NCBI GenBank assembly: GCA_033819885.1
Contig: JAQYUZ010000056.1
Span: forward strand, 38,817-102,816
Direction of reading: 5' to 3'
DNA length: 64,000 nucleotides
Source of the DNA: Microbotryomycetes sp. JL201
Taxonomy: Eukaryota > Basidiomycota > Microbotryomycetes
Shown here: piece after piece, positions 1 to 11,427 of the stretch
How positions within the stretch are numbered: position 1 is the first letter of the stretch
Layout of the letters: the number at the start of each line of letters is the position of its first letter
Notes under the pieces: generated by a model
The model's database searches: none
Seen by the model: only the letters and a program-made list of their open reading frames with translations
Told to the model about the DNA's origin: nothing
Program-made: the position numbers and the translations under genes

Positions 1-3000
1 TTTCCGGACGCCATCAAAGAATTTTTCCTATCTCCCGTGTTCTTTGCCATGAAAAAAGCGGGCATGTTCAAATTCCCGGAGCGAAACTTGCTCAATGGTC
101 AGTCTAGAAATGTCCTGCACGAGTTGTTCGCCTGGCTGATGTTGGACGTAACAGAGTTTGACGGTTGCGCCAAGCCCGGAGAGATGGTGTTTGTGCTGGG
201 CAGGCCTGGATCTGGCTGTACGACTTTTCTCAAAACGATCGGCCTGCAACGAGGCGGCTACATTGGCGTCGATGGCGACGTGTCATACGGTGGCATTGAC
301 TCTGAACGGATGGCAAAAGAGTTTCTGGGCGAGGTCGTATACAATCAAGAAGACGACATCCACCACGCAACTCTGACTGTCGGTCAGACTCTCAAGTTTG
401 CGCTCAACCTTAAAGTGAGCCAGCCCACGAATGCTACGACGAGAAAACTTCTGCTCACATCTGTTCCTCGCACAGACGCCAGGCAAGCGGCTGCCTGACG
501 AGAGCCAGCAGCATTTCAAAGACACTGTCCTCGAACTCATTCTCAAGATGCTCGGCATTTCGCACACGCGCGACACAAAGGTCGGCTCGGCGCAAGTTCG
601 TGGCGTGTCGGGTGGCGAGCGCAAGCGTGTCAGCATTGCAGAACAGTTTGCTGCGCGTGCCTCGGTGTGCTGCTGGGACAATTCCTCACGCGGATTGGAC
701 GCCTCAACCGCTCTCGACTTTGCCAAATCGTTGCGCATCTTGACCGATACGTTTCAACTGACGACATTTGTTTCGCTTTACCAAGCCGGCGAAGGCATCT
801 ACGACCAAATGGACAAGGTTCTCGTCATTGATGAAGGTCGTCAGGTCTACTTTGGTCCAGCCAAGGAGGCTCGACAGTATATGATTTCCCTCGGATACAA
901 GGACTTGCCTCGACAGACGACGGCCGACTACTTGACAGGCTGTACAGACCCGAATGAGCGCCAATTGCAAGAAGACCGCGACCCTTCAACGATCCCGCTC
1001 ACGTCCGAGGCGATGGAGAAGGCTTTCAAAGAGTCGGCCATCTATGATCGCATGATTGTCGAGCGCGACGCCTTCAAGGCCGAAGTCGACCGGGAGAAGC
1101 AGAGGCATGAAGACTTTGTCCAGGCCGTTCGTGACGACAAGCACCGTGGACTGAGCAAAAAGAGTCCCTACACGGTGTCTTTCCCGATGCAAGTCTGGGC
1201 TCTCGCCATTCGCCAAACACAGCTCAAGCTGCAGGACCGACTTGACTTGTTTGTCTCGTTCTCAACTTCGATTGTCGTTGCTCTCATCAGTGGATCGTGC
1301 TACTGGCAGTTGCCTGCATCGTCAGGCGGAGCCTTCACCCGCGGCGGCACAATCTTCATGGCTGTCTTGTTCACGTCGTTCCAGGCCTTTAATGAGCTGC
1401 CGAGCCAGATGATGGGTCGGCCCATCCTGTGGAAGCACGCCAATTTTGCGTTTCACCGGCCAGCCGCGCTGTCTCTGGCCGCCACACTCGCCGACGCTCC
1501 CTGGTTCACGACTCAGATTATCCTTTTCAGCGTCATCATCTAGTAAGCCGATTGGCGCGGCCGGCGTTAGAAGTCACTGATCCCGTGTTTGGCGCAGCTT
1601 CATGTCTGGACTGTATGCGTCCGCAGGCGCTTTCTTTTCATTCCTCGCAACCGTTTTGTCGACATTCTTTGCCATGGCGTCGTTTTTCCGTCTGCTTGGC
1701 ACTCTCACGAGCTCGTACGACGTGGCGGCTCGCGCAGCATCCATCTTGATCACAGGCGTGAGCCATTCGAGCCCGAAAAAAGCAGATCTTGATTGCTCAC
1801 CCGTATTTGATCTGATTGTCCAGATGATTCTGTACTCTGGCTATCTCATTCCCGTTTTCAGCATGCGAAGATGGTTGTTCTGGGTGAGTCGGCTCTCGAA
1901 TCCGTTCAGAAACGCGTCTGACACTCACAAATCAGATTTACTACATTAATCCGCTCAACTATGGCTTCTCGGCGGCAATGATGAACGAGTTTAAACGCCT
2001 CGAGTTTCCTTGTGACGGCAACTATGTTGTGCCACGCAACTTTGGCGACCTCAATGTGTATCCGACCGAACTCGGACCGAATCAAGCCTGCACACTCCTT
2101 GGCTACAAGGCGGGCTCAACATTGATCAGAGGAGCAGACTATATCAAGGCCGCTTTCGACTACGATGTATCGCATCAATGGCGCAACTTTGGCATCACGC
2201 TCGTCTTTTTCTTTGCGTTTTCGATCGCGCAGATGTGGGCCGTCGAGACTTTCAAGCACGGTGCGGACGCTCCTGCCATCAATGTCTTCAAAAAGGAGGA
2301 CAAAGAGTTGAAAGAACTTAACGAGAAGCTGCAAGCGAACAAAGAAGCATATCGTAAAGGCGAGAAGGAGCAAAATCTGAAGGATCTCGTTAGCACTCGC
2401 AAGCCTCTGACGTGGGAGCATTTGACGTACACGGTCCCGGTCCCTGGCGGTCAGCGACAATTATTGGACTCGGTCTTTGGATTCGTCAAGCCCGGAACGC
2501 TCACAGCGCTCATGGGTTCTTCTGGAGCCGGCAAGACGACACTTTTGGACGTGTTGGCTTCACGCAAGACGATTGGTGTGATCGGCGGCGATGTACTGAT
2601 CGCTGGCCGCAAGCCAGGCGTCGAATTCCAGCGCGGCACCGCATACTGCGAGCAACTCGACACGCACGAACATACGGCGACCGTTCGCGAGGCTCTGCGC
2701 TTCTCGGCGTACCTTCGTCAGCCAGCCGACGTTCCCAAGGCCGAAAAGGACGAGTACGTTGAGGAGATCATTCAGCTGCTCGAGATGGAAGACATCGCAG
2801 ATGCAATGATTGGTTTCCCTGGATTTGGTCTCGGCGTGGAAGCACGCAAGCGTGTCACCATTGGTGTCGAGTTGGCGTCAAAGCCATCGCTCTTGCTGTT
2901 CCTCGACGAGCCGACTTCCGGCCTGGACGGTCAATCTGCATACAACATTGTCAGGTTCCTCAAAAAGCTCGCTGCTGCCGGTCAAGCTATATTGTGCACG

Positions 3001-4500
3001 ATTCACCAACCTAACAGCATGCTTTTCGAGTCCTTTGACCGCTTGCTCTTGCTCAAGGCCGGCGGACGGACCGTCTATTTTGGCGACATCAACGGTCCTG
3101 GCGGTAAAGATTCGGCTGCGCTTCGCGCATATCTGTCTCGCTACGGTGCTGAAACTCCATCAGACGCCAACCCGGCCGAATTTATGCTCGAGGCTATCGG
3201 TGCCGGCTCGTCGCGTCAAATTGGCAAAAAGGATTGGGCCGACATTTGGCTCGAGTCGCCAGAGTTTGCCCAGGTTAAGCAGGAAATCCAACAGCTCAAG
3301 GAAGAGAGCCTTGCGTTGCCGCACGAGGCCAATTCGGGCGGACAGTACGCGACCTCCTTTTGGACGCAAATGAAGGTTGTTAGGCAACGCACGTACCGTG
3401 CCTTTTATAGATCACCAGACTACTGCTGGACACGATGTGAGGCAAACAGGAAATCCCCGGTGAATGTCCACTGACGAGAAAGCGTTTCCACAGTGTTCAC
3501 GCATATCTCGATCGCCCTTTTCGTCTCGCTCACGTTCCTCAACCTCAACAACTCGCTCGTCTCGCTGCAGTACAGAGTCTTTGCTCTGTTCTTTGTGACT
3601 GTTTTGCCAGCTATCATCATTTCTTCGTCAGTCGTGTTCAGCTTCCGGTTCGCACCCCTCAGCGCTAACCCTTGTCCCCGCGTAGGATCGAGCCGACATT
3701 CATCATGGGACGAGTCACATTCATTCGAGAATCGAGCTCGAAAATGTATTCTCAGCAAGTGTTTGCACTAAGTCAGTTGGCAGCCGAGATGCCGTACAGC
3801 TTGCTGTGCGCCGTCGCGTTCTTCTTGTTGCTGTACTATCCTATGGTGCGTGTTCGCTTCACTCGGAGCTTGGCTCGCTTGACTCGTTGAACTGGGACTG
3901 CGAATTGACCCTTGCATTCTTTTTTTCCAGGGCTTCAACACGGACTCGAGCCGCGCTGGCTTGCAATTCCTCGTCGTCCTAGTCGTCGAGCTATTCAGTG
4001 TCACGCTCGGTCAAGCGATTGCCGCCTATTCTCCATCGATCTACATCGCTGCGATTCAAAATCCGTTCTTCCTCGTCATTCTGTCACTGTTCTGCGGTGT
4101 GACGGCACCGATTCCAACGTTGCCGGCATTTTATCGAGCGTGGCTGCCGTACCTCAATCCGTTCACGCACATCATTAGCGCCATGGTCACCACAGAATTG
4201 CACGACCTGCCTGTCGTCTGCCAAGACTTTGAATATTCAGTCTTCAACCCGCCTGCGGGTCAAACGTGTGGCGAATGGGCAGGTCCGTTCGTTCAGGCCG
4301 TCGGCGGTTACATCAACAACTTGTCTGCGACGTCTGCGTGTCAGTACTGCCAATATGCCGTCGGAGACGAGTTTTTCAAGCCCTTGCAGTTTTCGTACGA
4401 GTCGAGATGGTCAGAGTGGGCGTACTTGCTCGCGTACACGGCCTTTAATTGTCTAGTCACAATTGTCGCTTCCACTTTCTTGACGTATGCAAAGCGCTGA
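1..4500 (+). CDS. PDR-type (ABCG) full ABC transporter, 5'-partial
   Basis: ATP-driven exporter of the fungal pleiotropic-drug-resistance family, expected in the plasma membrane and moving xenobiotics or lipids. The frame is open from base 1, so the N-terminus lies outside the window; the visible part encodes 1354 residues. Order: NBD1 (Walker A GRPGSGCTT near 199-225, signature VSGGERKRVSIAE, degenerate Walker B CCWDNSSRGLDAS), first membrane domain (about 1200-2270), NBD2 (Walker A GSSGAGKTT near 2517, LLLFLDEPTSGLDG near 2890), second membrane domain ending LTYAKR. Cys in place of the Walker A Lys of NBD1 is normal for this family and implies one canonical ATP site. Exons: 1-414, 476-1542, 1598-1757, 1824-1883, 1936-3436, 3494-3626, 3686-3845, 3931-4500. 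The substrate cannot be told from sequence. Confidence 0.95.
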
Positions 4501-4711
4501 AGGCGCTTGTGTAGTCGCTTGATTTTAATTTGCAATAGACGGCTCGTTACAATACAGTATCCAACTGATAGCGCATGCCAGGCACGAGGTTCGCACCCGT
4601 TCAACCACAAAGTCAATGGCGGCGAGGCGTTTCCAAGGCAATTCGAAGCCGATCTCAAAAGTGAATTGCGCGCTATGGTACAACAACCATCGGCCCTGAT
4701 CTTGGACGCGG

Positions 4712-5591
4712 TCACGTAAACTTTGTTTTGCTAAAGTCCATTTCTGGGTGTGCCGCCTTGAACTGGTCAAACATCTGCAGTCACGGATGCGCCGTCAGCA
4801 GCCAGTTTGACTTGAACCGGCTCGAAGGCTTACGGCCTGCTTCTTGAGCTCGTCACTGGTAGGCTTGCCCATTTGCTTCTGCTGGTTGTCAAACTATAAC
4901 CTCAGAGACAGAGGTTCAATCTTTAATCTCAAAACCTAGCCGACAAGTAGCGCACCATCATTTTTTCGACCATAGCACGCGTCTCGCCGTCCAAATCGCT
5001 CAACTTTGAATTTTCAGGTGTGATTTTGGTCGTGTCAATCTTGGGTGCCGACGTGACGACGTGTGGCCACCATTGCTGCTGATTGACTTTTTCGAGCGAG
5101 ATGACCACTTCTTTGCCGTCGTCTGTGCCCGAGTCATTGTCAGTTGCTGTCTTTGATAGCCAGTCTTGAGACGACGCACCTAATGTCCAGGTGCTGTCGT
5201 CTACTTTGATTTCGAATGGCAATTCGCCTTGGATGTACACTCCGTCGCTGCCGTCCTTTGGTGCCTTTGATGCAACTTTGAGGCTCTTTTTCTTGATATC
5301 GACAATCAAATCCTTTGATCTTGAACCGCTTGGGACGGGTACAGATACTGTCAAGTCTTGCAGCGTCTGCTGCCAGCGGTACGGCAACGCTGCAGACCGA
5401 CAGGAGGCGTAGGCGTCGCGGGACCGTTTCGATCAGACGGACACGTTCGTACACTGTCACCTACAGGTGCATAGGGACGTACCGGCTTGTTCTGCACGCT
5501 CGCGCACGGCCTGTTCGGCATCGAGTCGCTTCTGTTCAGCTTCACTCGGCTCGGCAGGCGCCTGAATGTCTGATGGCGGCGCCGTTGACAT
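4712..5591 (-). CDS. nudC: NudC-like CS-domain cochaperone
   Basis: Nuclear-distribution protein C homologue, an Hsp90-linked cochaperone that helps dynein/LIS1-dependent nuclear movement. The model encodes 202 residues. After a short charged N-terminus the CS domain starts at YRWQQTLQDL and includes VVISLEKVNQQQWWPHV. The family-typical tail follows: ENSKLSDLDGETRAMVEKMM, then QMGKPTSDELKKQ, then HPEMDFSKTKF. Coding exons, in minus order: 5483-5591, 5180-5389, 4956-5122, 4834-4893, 4712-4774. The 57-nt intron 5123-5179 has no stop and could be read through; splicing gives the family-like STWTLDDGKEVV, so I keep it. The promoter is shared with the divergent cold-shock gene at 6260. Confidence 0.92.
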
Positions 5592-6259
5592 GCTGATGGG
5601 GTTTGGTCTGGTCGCGTGTGAGTTTGGGCTTGAGACGCACGTGCCTCGGCACTTTATGCCACGGAGGTCACGAATTTCGAAACGTTAATGTCCAGCCTGA
5701 AACGACAAATACAGTGGTCACAGGCGCTTTGTGGGCTCATCGCACGCCTGTGGTTGTCCCCTGTGCCTGCTCGAGGTCTCAATTTCGAGAGCGCTCGCGG
5801 CGAGATCACGTGCTTTCTGCCAATTCACCGCAAAATGCATTGTCTGAGCGTCCAACGGGCTCAGTCGAGGGCTGACATGTGATCAGCACTATCTTGGAAC
5901 TGGTTCCGCTGCTGACGAGCATCGGAGAGTGCTGTGGTGCAGTTGGAACACGCCCCGGGATGGCTGCGCACGGACGAGTTCAAGTTGCTCAGGCTTGTCC
6001 GGCCTAGTTTGCGTTTGACTGTCGCATGCCCTTGAGCCGCACCGACACGAGAACTTGAGCACACTAGCTGCATCGGCCGTGCGATCATCTATTTGCCCCG
6101 TTTGCTTGCCGAGTCGATTGTCAATCCCGGACCGAGCGCGGACGCGCAATTCGACGCTCCTAGCCGGGCACCATCGCCTCCCCACTGGCCTGCAAACGGG
6201 TCTCAGTCGGCACGAACCTCGTTCTGAGATCATTACACGCCCACCGCGACCTCGCTGTC
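5592..6259. other. Divergent intergenic region nudC / cold-shock gene 1
   Basis: 668 bp between two divergent starts. It has no convincing gene. CACGTG cores occur at 5638-5643 and 5807-5812, the second within ATCACGTG. The longer open frames here lack family resemblance. Confidence 0.6.
5805..5812 (+). promoter_or_regulatory. RTCACGTG-type E-box
   Basis: ATCACGTG matches the Cbf1/bHLH consensus RTCACRTG. It lies between the divergent nudC and cold-shock starts. Function is inferred from the motif and its recurrence in other divergent promoters of the window. Confidence 0.4.
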
Positions 6260-8111
6260 ATGTCACAGAGCAATCACGGCGATGCATCGCCGGGCGAGGC
6301 GGCAGCCGCAATGGCGCGGACATCTTCAGCGGACTTCGCGAGTCAGCACTCGCCAGACACGCTCAAAGCGCGCACCAGGACAGACGTCGGAACCTTCGCG
6401 GACTTGACTCCATTGCGCACTGCGCTGCCAAACGTGCTGGCAGACGTCTCAAACGTTGTGCACGACCCGCCGAGGCTTATCGGCCAAGGCATGGCGGCGT
6501 CTGGCGCTGGGGCCCAACCGGCCCAGGGCGACTCGGCACGACCACCAAAGCGCACAGGCAGGTGCAAATTCTTCAACGCTCAAAAGGTATGTTGCTGTCA
6601 TTCCAGGTCACCTGCTCAAAGAATGGCCAGTGCACCCCCACCTGACTCTGACAAACGGTCGGCGGTTGAGCCACTGCTGTCGAGACTTGCGCCCATCTCA
6701 ATACGCTGACAATCCACCTGTGCACGATCGCACCGGATCGGCGGTCTCTTTAGGGCTTTGGCTTCATCCTCGACGACCACAGCGATGAGCTAGGCGACGA
6801 TGAAGGTCAGTCTTGGCTCATTCGCGCGGCTGATTTCACGTGCGCTGCATCCACACCGACGCCACTGGGACTCGCCGTGTTACACGCACGTCAATTCATT
6901 GTTCACAGCTGACATTCGGATCAAACTTGGCGTGGATAGTATTTGTGCACTACTCGGCGATTGAAGCCGTGCAGACCGGTCGCGGCGGGTTCCGCTCGTT
7001 GATGGAAGGCGAGAACGTCGAATACCACATCGTACGCGGACAAAAAGGCTGGCAAGCGCAAGGTGTGACTGGACCAAATGGTAAGGCTCCCAGTCTGGTT
7101 GTGGCTATCCTGTTGTGCTCAGTTTTGAGATCCGTCTCCGCAGGTATTGCTTGTATCGGCGCACCGGCCAACGGCGGTCCGCAGGCTTCGAGCGGCAACA
7201 AAGATGCGCGCAAGTATGCAAGCATGCCGAATGACCGAGACCACTACGGTCAGCCGCTGCCGCGGAGACGAGGTCACGACTCGGGTTACTACAGCAGCTC
7301 GGCCCTGACTTCACCCATGAGCACGCCTCATCGTAAGCAGGCTACATCAGTCCGTGCATCTGTTTACTGAAAATTTTCATACATGGCAGAAATGCTGTAC
7401 CCTCTGCCGCAGTTTCCTTTCTATCCTGGGTCGCCTCATTTTGCGCCAATGGGCGTGGCGCCTCCGTTCCCGCCGCCTTTCATGGTTCCCAGCGGTTACG
7501 CGCTTGCCAACGGATCTCCACCCGAAGGATCGCCATCTTCCGCCCATTTGGCACTCAGCCCTCCCGGCAGCACGCTTCAGCTGGAAGATGCAAGCTCGCC
7601 ATATCGACCGTTGCCGCCTTCGACGTTCTTTCCCGCCGGACCCAACATGATTTCAGCTATGTCACCTCATGCCCACCCGTTGGTCATGTCACCAATCAAC
7701 GCCCCGATGCCGCTCCCTTCTGGCATGGCCGGTCCGCCACAAGGCGCATTGGGTTACTATCCGATGCCGCCACCGACGCGTAACCACAACCAATCAGGAA
7801 ATGCAATGCCTTCACCAGAATCCACAGGCATGTCACCGCCAATGTTTCCAATAGCGCTTGGCCCATCATCGCCAACAAGTGCTCCAGCAACGCTCGACTC
7901 GTCATCCACGACCGCCGCCGCCGCCACACCAAAATATTACGCGTATCCGATCTCGGGCGCGCCTTACAACGAAGAACGAAGGAGAAGACAAAGTACAGTC
8001 GGCGACGTGAACGGAAACGAACACGACGACGTCGACGAACCAAAGATGCCGACATATGACACGGGCATCGACGGCAGTTTCAACGACAACAACGACACAG
8101 TCGTCGTTTGA
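6260..8111 (+). CDS. Cold-shock-domain protein 1
   Basis: Predicted single-stranded RNA/DNA-binding protein of 476 residues. The cold-shock domain lies at about residues 98-173: RTGRCKFFNAQK, RNP1 KGFGFI (109-114), RNP2 VFVHY (127-131), closing GWQAQGVTGPNG. The N-terminal 97 residues are Ala/Ser-rich, and the long C-terminus is rich in Pro, Met, Ser and Tyr (YYPMPPPTRNHNQ, an Ala/Thr run, an acidic end), looking disordered. Exons: 6260-6586, 6754-6805, 6940-7080, 7144-7332, 7390-8111. Start is the first in-frame ATG. A paralogue sits at 51129-52608 with three shared intron positions. Eukaryotic cold-shock proteins act in mRNA stability or translation; the exact role here is unknown. Confidence 0.88.
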
Positions 8112-8781
8112 ACAATCTCCCGGACGCAAGAGTCTTCCCACGCACAGAACAAAATTCAAAAAAGGGAAGCCCGGGCACGTGGGGCTTTGTACTTGTTTCT
8201 GTTGATGTACAACAAACTGGCGACCTCTTTCCTCCGGACGAATTTGCTTGTCCTGTCATCGACTCTCTCTCTCTCTCTTTCCCTCTCTCACATGTACAAC
8301 TCCAACTATAGACGCACCTCTTTCCCTCTCCTTTCCTTCTCTTGCTGGGTGATCATGTTACATGTTTCTCGTTCCCGGATTGATGGAATGCACTGCTCTC
8401 ACTCTCGGGCGCAATTTGCGGCTCTTGCATATGTTGAAAGCTTCCAAAAAAGGTTACAAAACAATCAAGCGACAGTAATCACCTGAAGCTCGTTGAGTAC
8501 TCTACTCTCCCTCGCACACACTACTGCGAGAGTTCAAGTCAAAAGAGTGTTCCTCCCTTGTCCATCAAATTCAAAAGTCAAAAAGGGACGCGGGCCAGGC
8601 GGTGGCGCGATAGGCGAAAAAGAAATGTAGATGCCGAAAGAGAACAAAAACGAGTATTGACTCTGGTAGAATTGCGTCCGCCGTGACTGTGCTTCTTGAT
8701 ATTGGTGACAAACAGTAAAGAGGTACCCCAGACCCGTTCTCGCCACCAGGCTCGCCAAAGAAAAGCTCACGCACGAGGCGT
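8112..8781. other. Convergent intergenic region, cold-shock gene 1 / eL13
   Basis: About 670 bp holding the two 3' ends. It contains a CT-rich simple repeat (8262-8289) and pyrimidine-rich stretches beyond it. No gene seen. Confidence 0.6.
8262..8289. repeat. CT-rich simple repeat
   Basis: Dinucleotide CT repeats, slightly interrupted by CCC and TTT, in the 3' flank of the cold-shock gene. Confidence 0.8.
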
Positions 8782-9675
8782 TTACTGCAGCATTCGCGCG
8801 CAAGACGTCAGCGAGATGATCAATTTGAAATCTTGACACAGGCGCGCAACGCACCTTCTTCTTGGCTGCCTCCTCCTCCTCCTTCTTCTTTTGTCGCTCA
8901 GCGCGGATGCCGGCGTAGCGAGCGTCAGAGCGAGCCTTGCGCAGGGCGTTGAAAGCCTCAAACTCCTTCTCCTCGGCCGTGATGGCACGCGGCTTCTCGG
9001 CCTCGGTGGCGACGCGAATCGGGAACGCGGCGCCCAACTTCTTCAAGCCCTCGACCGACTTGTCGGCGTCGGCCGTGTCACCCTTCTTGGGCTTGCCAGC
9101 CTTCTTGGGGAAGACAATCAAGCGGGCCTTGTAAGCCTCGAGCCTGTCCTTGTTGAGCTTGAGGCTCTCCTCGGACCTGTTTCGTCGGCGGTGGTCGACG
9201 GGAATGCCGACGGCCAAAGCCTCCTTGCGGCGAACGCCAGCGGCCTTGAGCTCGTCAAGCGTAAAGCCGCGGCCGGCGCGCAGCTTCATGTTGTAGCGCT
9301 GAGTCGGGCATCGAACGGCCGGGCGGAGCAACTCGACGGGCCTGCCAAAGTGCGAGCAGTCAGGCCAACTGCCACGGGACTAGCCTCTAGAAAAGTTGCC
9401 TACCTCAATCCACTCTTGGCGGCCTTGGCCTGGCGGGCGACGCGGCGCGACTTCTTCTTGCCGGGCTGGTCGAACCAGGTCTTGACGCGCGACTGCCAGT
9501 CCTTGCGGAAATGGTTGCGGTGGAGGACGCTGTGCAAATGCAGAAATTGTCAGTCTGGTCGGCTTGTTAAGGGATCTATAGTTGCGACGAACTTGTTGTG
9601 TCGGAAACTGCAGAACGCGAGACGTCGTAAGCCGCTGTCACGAAATACTATCGCATGGAGTGCAGCTTACCCCAT
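8782..9675 (-). CDS. RPL13: 60S ribosomal protein eL13
   Basis: Large-subunit ribosomal protein eL13, 211 residues, the usual size. It starts [18 protein letters not shown], then [39 protein letters not shown] and [15 protein letters not shown], and ends in a basic [11 protein letters not shown] tail. Coding exons, in minus order: 9671-9675 (ATGGG only), 9593-9607 (15-nt microexon), 9404-9529, 8855-9341, 8782-8784. The last coding exon carries only the TAA stop, directly after an acceptor. Both tiny 5' exons are needed to rebuild the conserved N-terminus, which supports the model. Intron-rich 5' ends are common in ribosomal protein genes. Confidence 0.93.
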
Positions 9676-10292
9676 GACCTGATGACGGTGAGAGTGCCAA
9701 GTTTGAGAAGGAGGCAAACAAGAGTCAGCATGACGTGCTCTGCGCGCTTGGGAGGTTGATTCTCGACTTTGCCAGTGTCGACCTCGTCGCTTCCCGGCGT
9801 GCCACGGAGACTTGTGCAAAAACGACAGCGGTATCAACGACTTGTAGACAACAAAAGTCTTCTGTGTCGTCTGTGACTGCTTAGATTGTGTGGCTCTGCC
9901 TTAATTTGACCGTCGGCCAAGTTTTCTGCACCCAGCTTTTTGACCATCTGACGGCGTCCCGAGGTGGCACCGGACCAGTCGGCAGACTCCAAGTACATCC
10001 AAACGCTCATGACTGAAGGCGAGACCAGCTTACGTCGGCTACTTCGAGAGGCGAGCAACGGAATCCAAAAGCTGTGCGCGACGAAGGCCTGAGCGCAGTC
10101 GAGGCTCAAAAAAACAGGGGTCTGTCACAAGTAGCGGTATCATGTCGGTGATGGTGGACACATGGGGTAGAATCACCCTTGGATAGTGGGTACTTCTCAT
10201 GCCGATAATCTTTGGTAGCACAGCTACTAAACGGGCGAGCTCAGGCCGCCCGCGCCCGACCGGCTTCCGCTTCGGCCGACGTATTCACGTCA
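9676..10292. other. Divergent intergenic region eL13 / Tfc7-like gene
   Basis: 617 bp. Short open frames on the minus strand (for example 9834-10109 and 10039-10221) show no family I recognise. This is the only divergent promoter in the window without a CACGTG core. Confidence 0.5.
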
Positions 10293-11262
10293 ATGATCGA
10301 AACCATCTACCTGGCCCGGCACGGCTTCCGACTGAGCTGGGAAACCTCCGTGTGGACTGCTCCGACGGGCACGCCGCGTGATGTACCGCTGGCGGCGCAT
10401 GGCGTCGACCAGGCGACCGAGTTGGCGCTGTATCTGACGCAGGGCAGGCCACAAGACCCTCCGGATGTGATCATCTCATCGTGAGTACCCTTGTTCAGCT
10501 GTCAATCTGTTTGTATTGGTATGGAATAGCTGACGTAGGTAACTTTGTCGCACAGACCTTACTACCGGTGTTTGCAAACGGCTCAGCCACTCAGCCGCAA
10601 ATCTGGAAAGCCCATCTTGGTAGAACACGGCTTGAGCGAATGGTATTTGCCCGTCAAGCGCGGACTGCACCCTGTCTGCATGTCCGCCACCGAGTTGCGC
10701 GAATACGTGCCCGAAGTCGACGATCAGGCGCACGCGTCGCTCGTGTATCCGTCGAGGAAGGGAGAATCGGTCGACGAGATCCATGACAGGGCCGAGGCAG
10801 TACTGCAGCAGCTCGTGACCAAATATGACAAAGTCGACGGCGTCAAGCACCTCGTCTTGTTCTCACACGCCGCAACAGGTATTGCCATGTCGCGCGCATT
10901 GGCTGGAGATAGAAACTTGGACGTGCGGAGCGCGACCTGCAGTGTGAGCGCCTTCAAGCGCGTCCCCGAGGAAGGCAAGGGTTCGCGCGGTGGACTCGGT
11001 TCGTGGCGGCGTATTCTGAATGGCGAGACGAGCTTCTTGTCGAGAGGTGAAGAGGTACGTGTCATGTGGCTAAGCTTGCAACACTGGAAGTGGCCAAGTC
11101 TGGGTCCAAGCGATTAACCTCACGGAATTCTGCTCTTGCCAGCGACATTGGGACTACAGCTACGTTGAGGCATACGAAGAAGATGGCATTCTTGATGATG
11201 GCACGGCACTACCAACATTATCGGACAGTTATAAAGCCCCATTCGCTAGCGGCAAGCTGTGA
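10293..11262 (+). CDS. Histidine-phosphatase-fold protein, Tfc7/YNL108C-like
   Basis: Member of the phosphoglycerate-mutase-like histidine phosphatase superfamily, 268 residues. The N-terminus IETIYLARHGFRLSWE carries the catalytic RHG; FSHAATGIAMS supplies the second His. SSPYYRCLQTAQPL and EHGLSEWYLP resemble the N-terminal domain of yeast TFIIIC subunit Tfc7 and its short paralogue YNL108C. The length fits the short type, without the Tfc7 C-terminal extension. Exons: 10293-10480, 10556-11054, 11143-11262. Start is the ATG directly before the conserved domain. It could be a TFIIIC-associated or a free phosphatase; sequence does not decide. Confidence 0.8.
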
Positions 11263-11427
11263 ACGTGATATCTACTGATAGCATATGCAACCTTTCTATA
11301 TGTTGTAACATCTTTCGAACCCATGCTGCGTATGCACTTGGATTGCGTTGAATGATGCCAGGGATTTGGGATGACTAATTTCTAAACGCGCGCCGGCGTT
11401 GTCGTTCGTTGTCGTCGTTCTTCAACC

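Noticed and set aside
6055-6645. 196-codon plus-strand frame overlapping the start of cold-shock gene 1
   Set aside because: It is in a different frame from the cold-shock domain, Arg-rich and without motifs.
11055-11142. Read-through of the last intron of the Tfc7-like gene
   Set aside because: The unspliced frame ends in a stop after 21 codons, while splicing at 11054/11143 gives an acidic tail and a total length matching the short Tfc7-like proteins.
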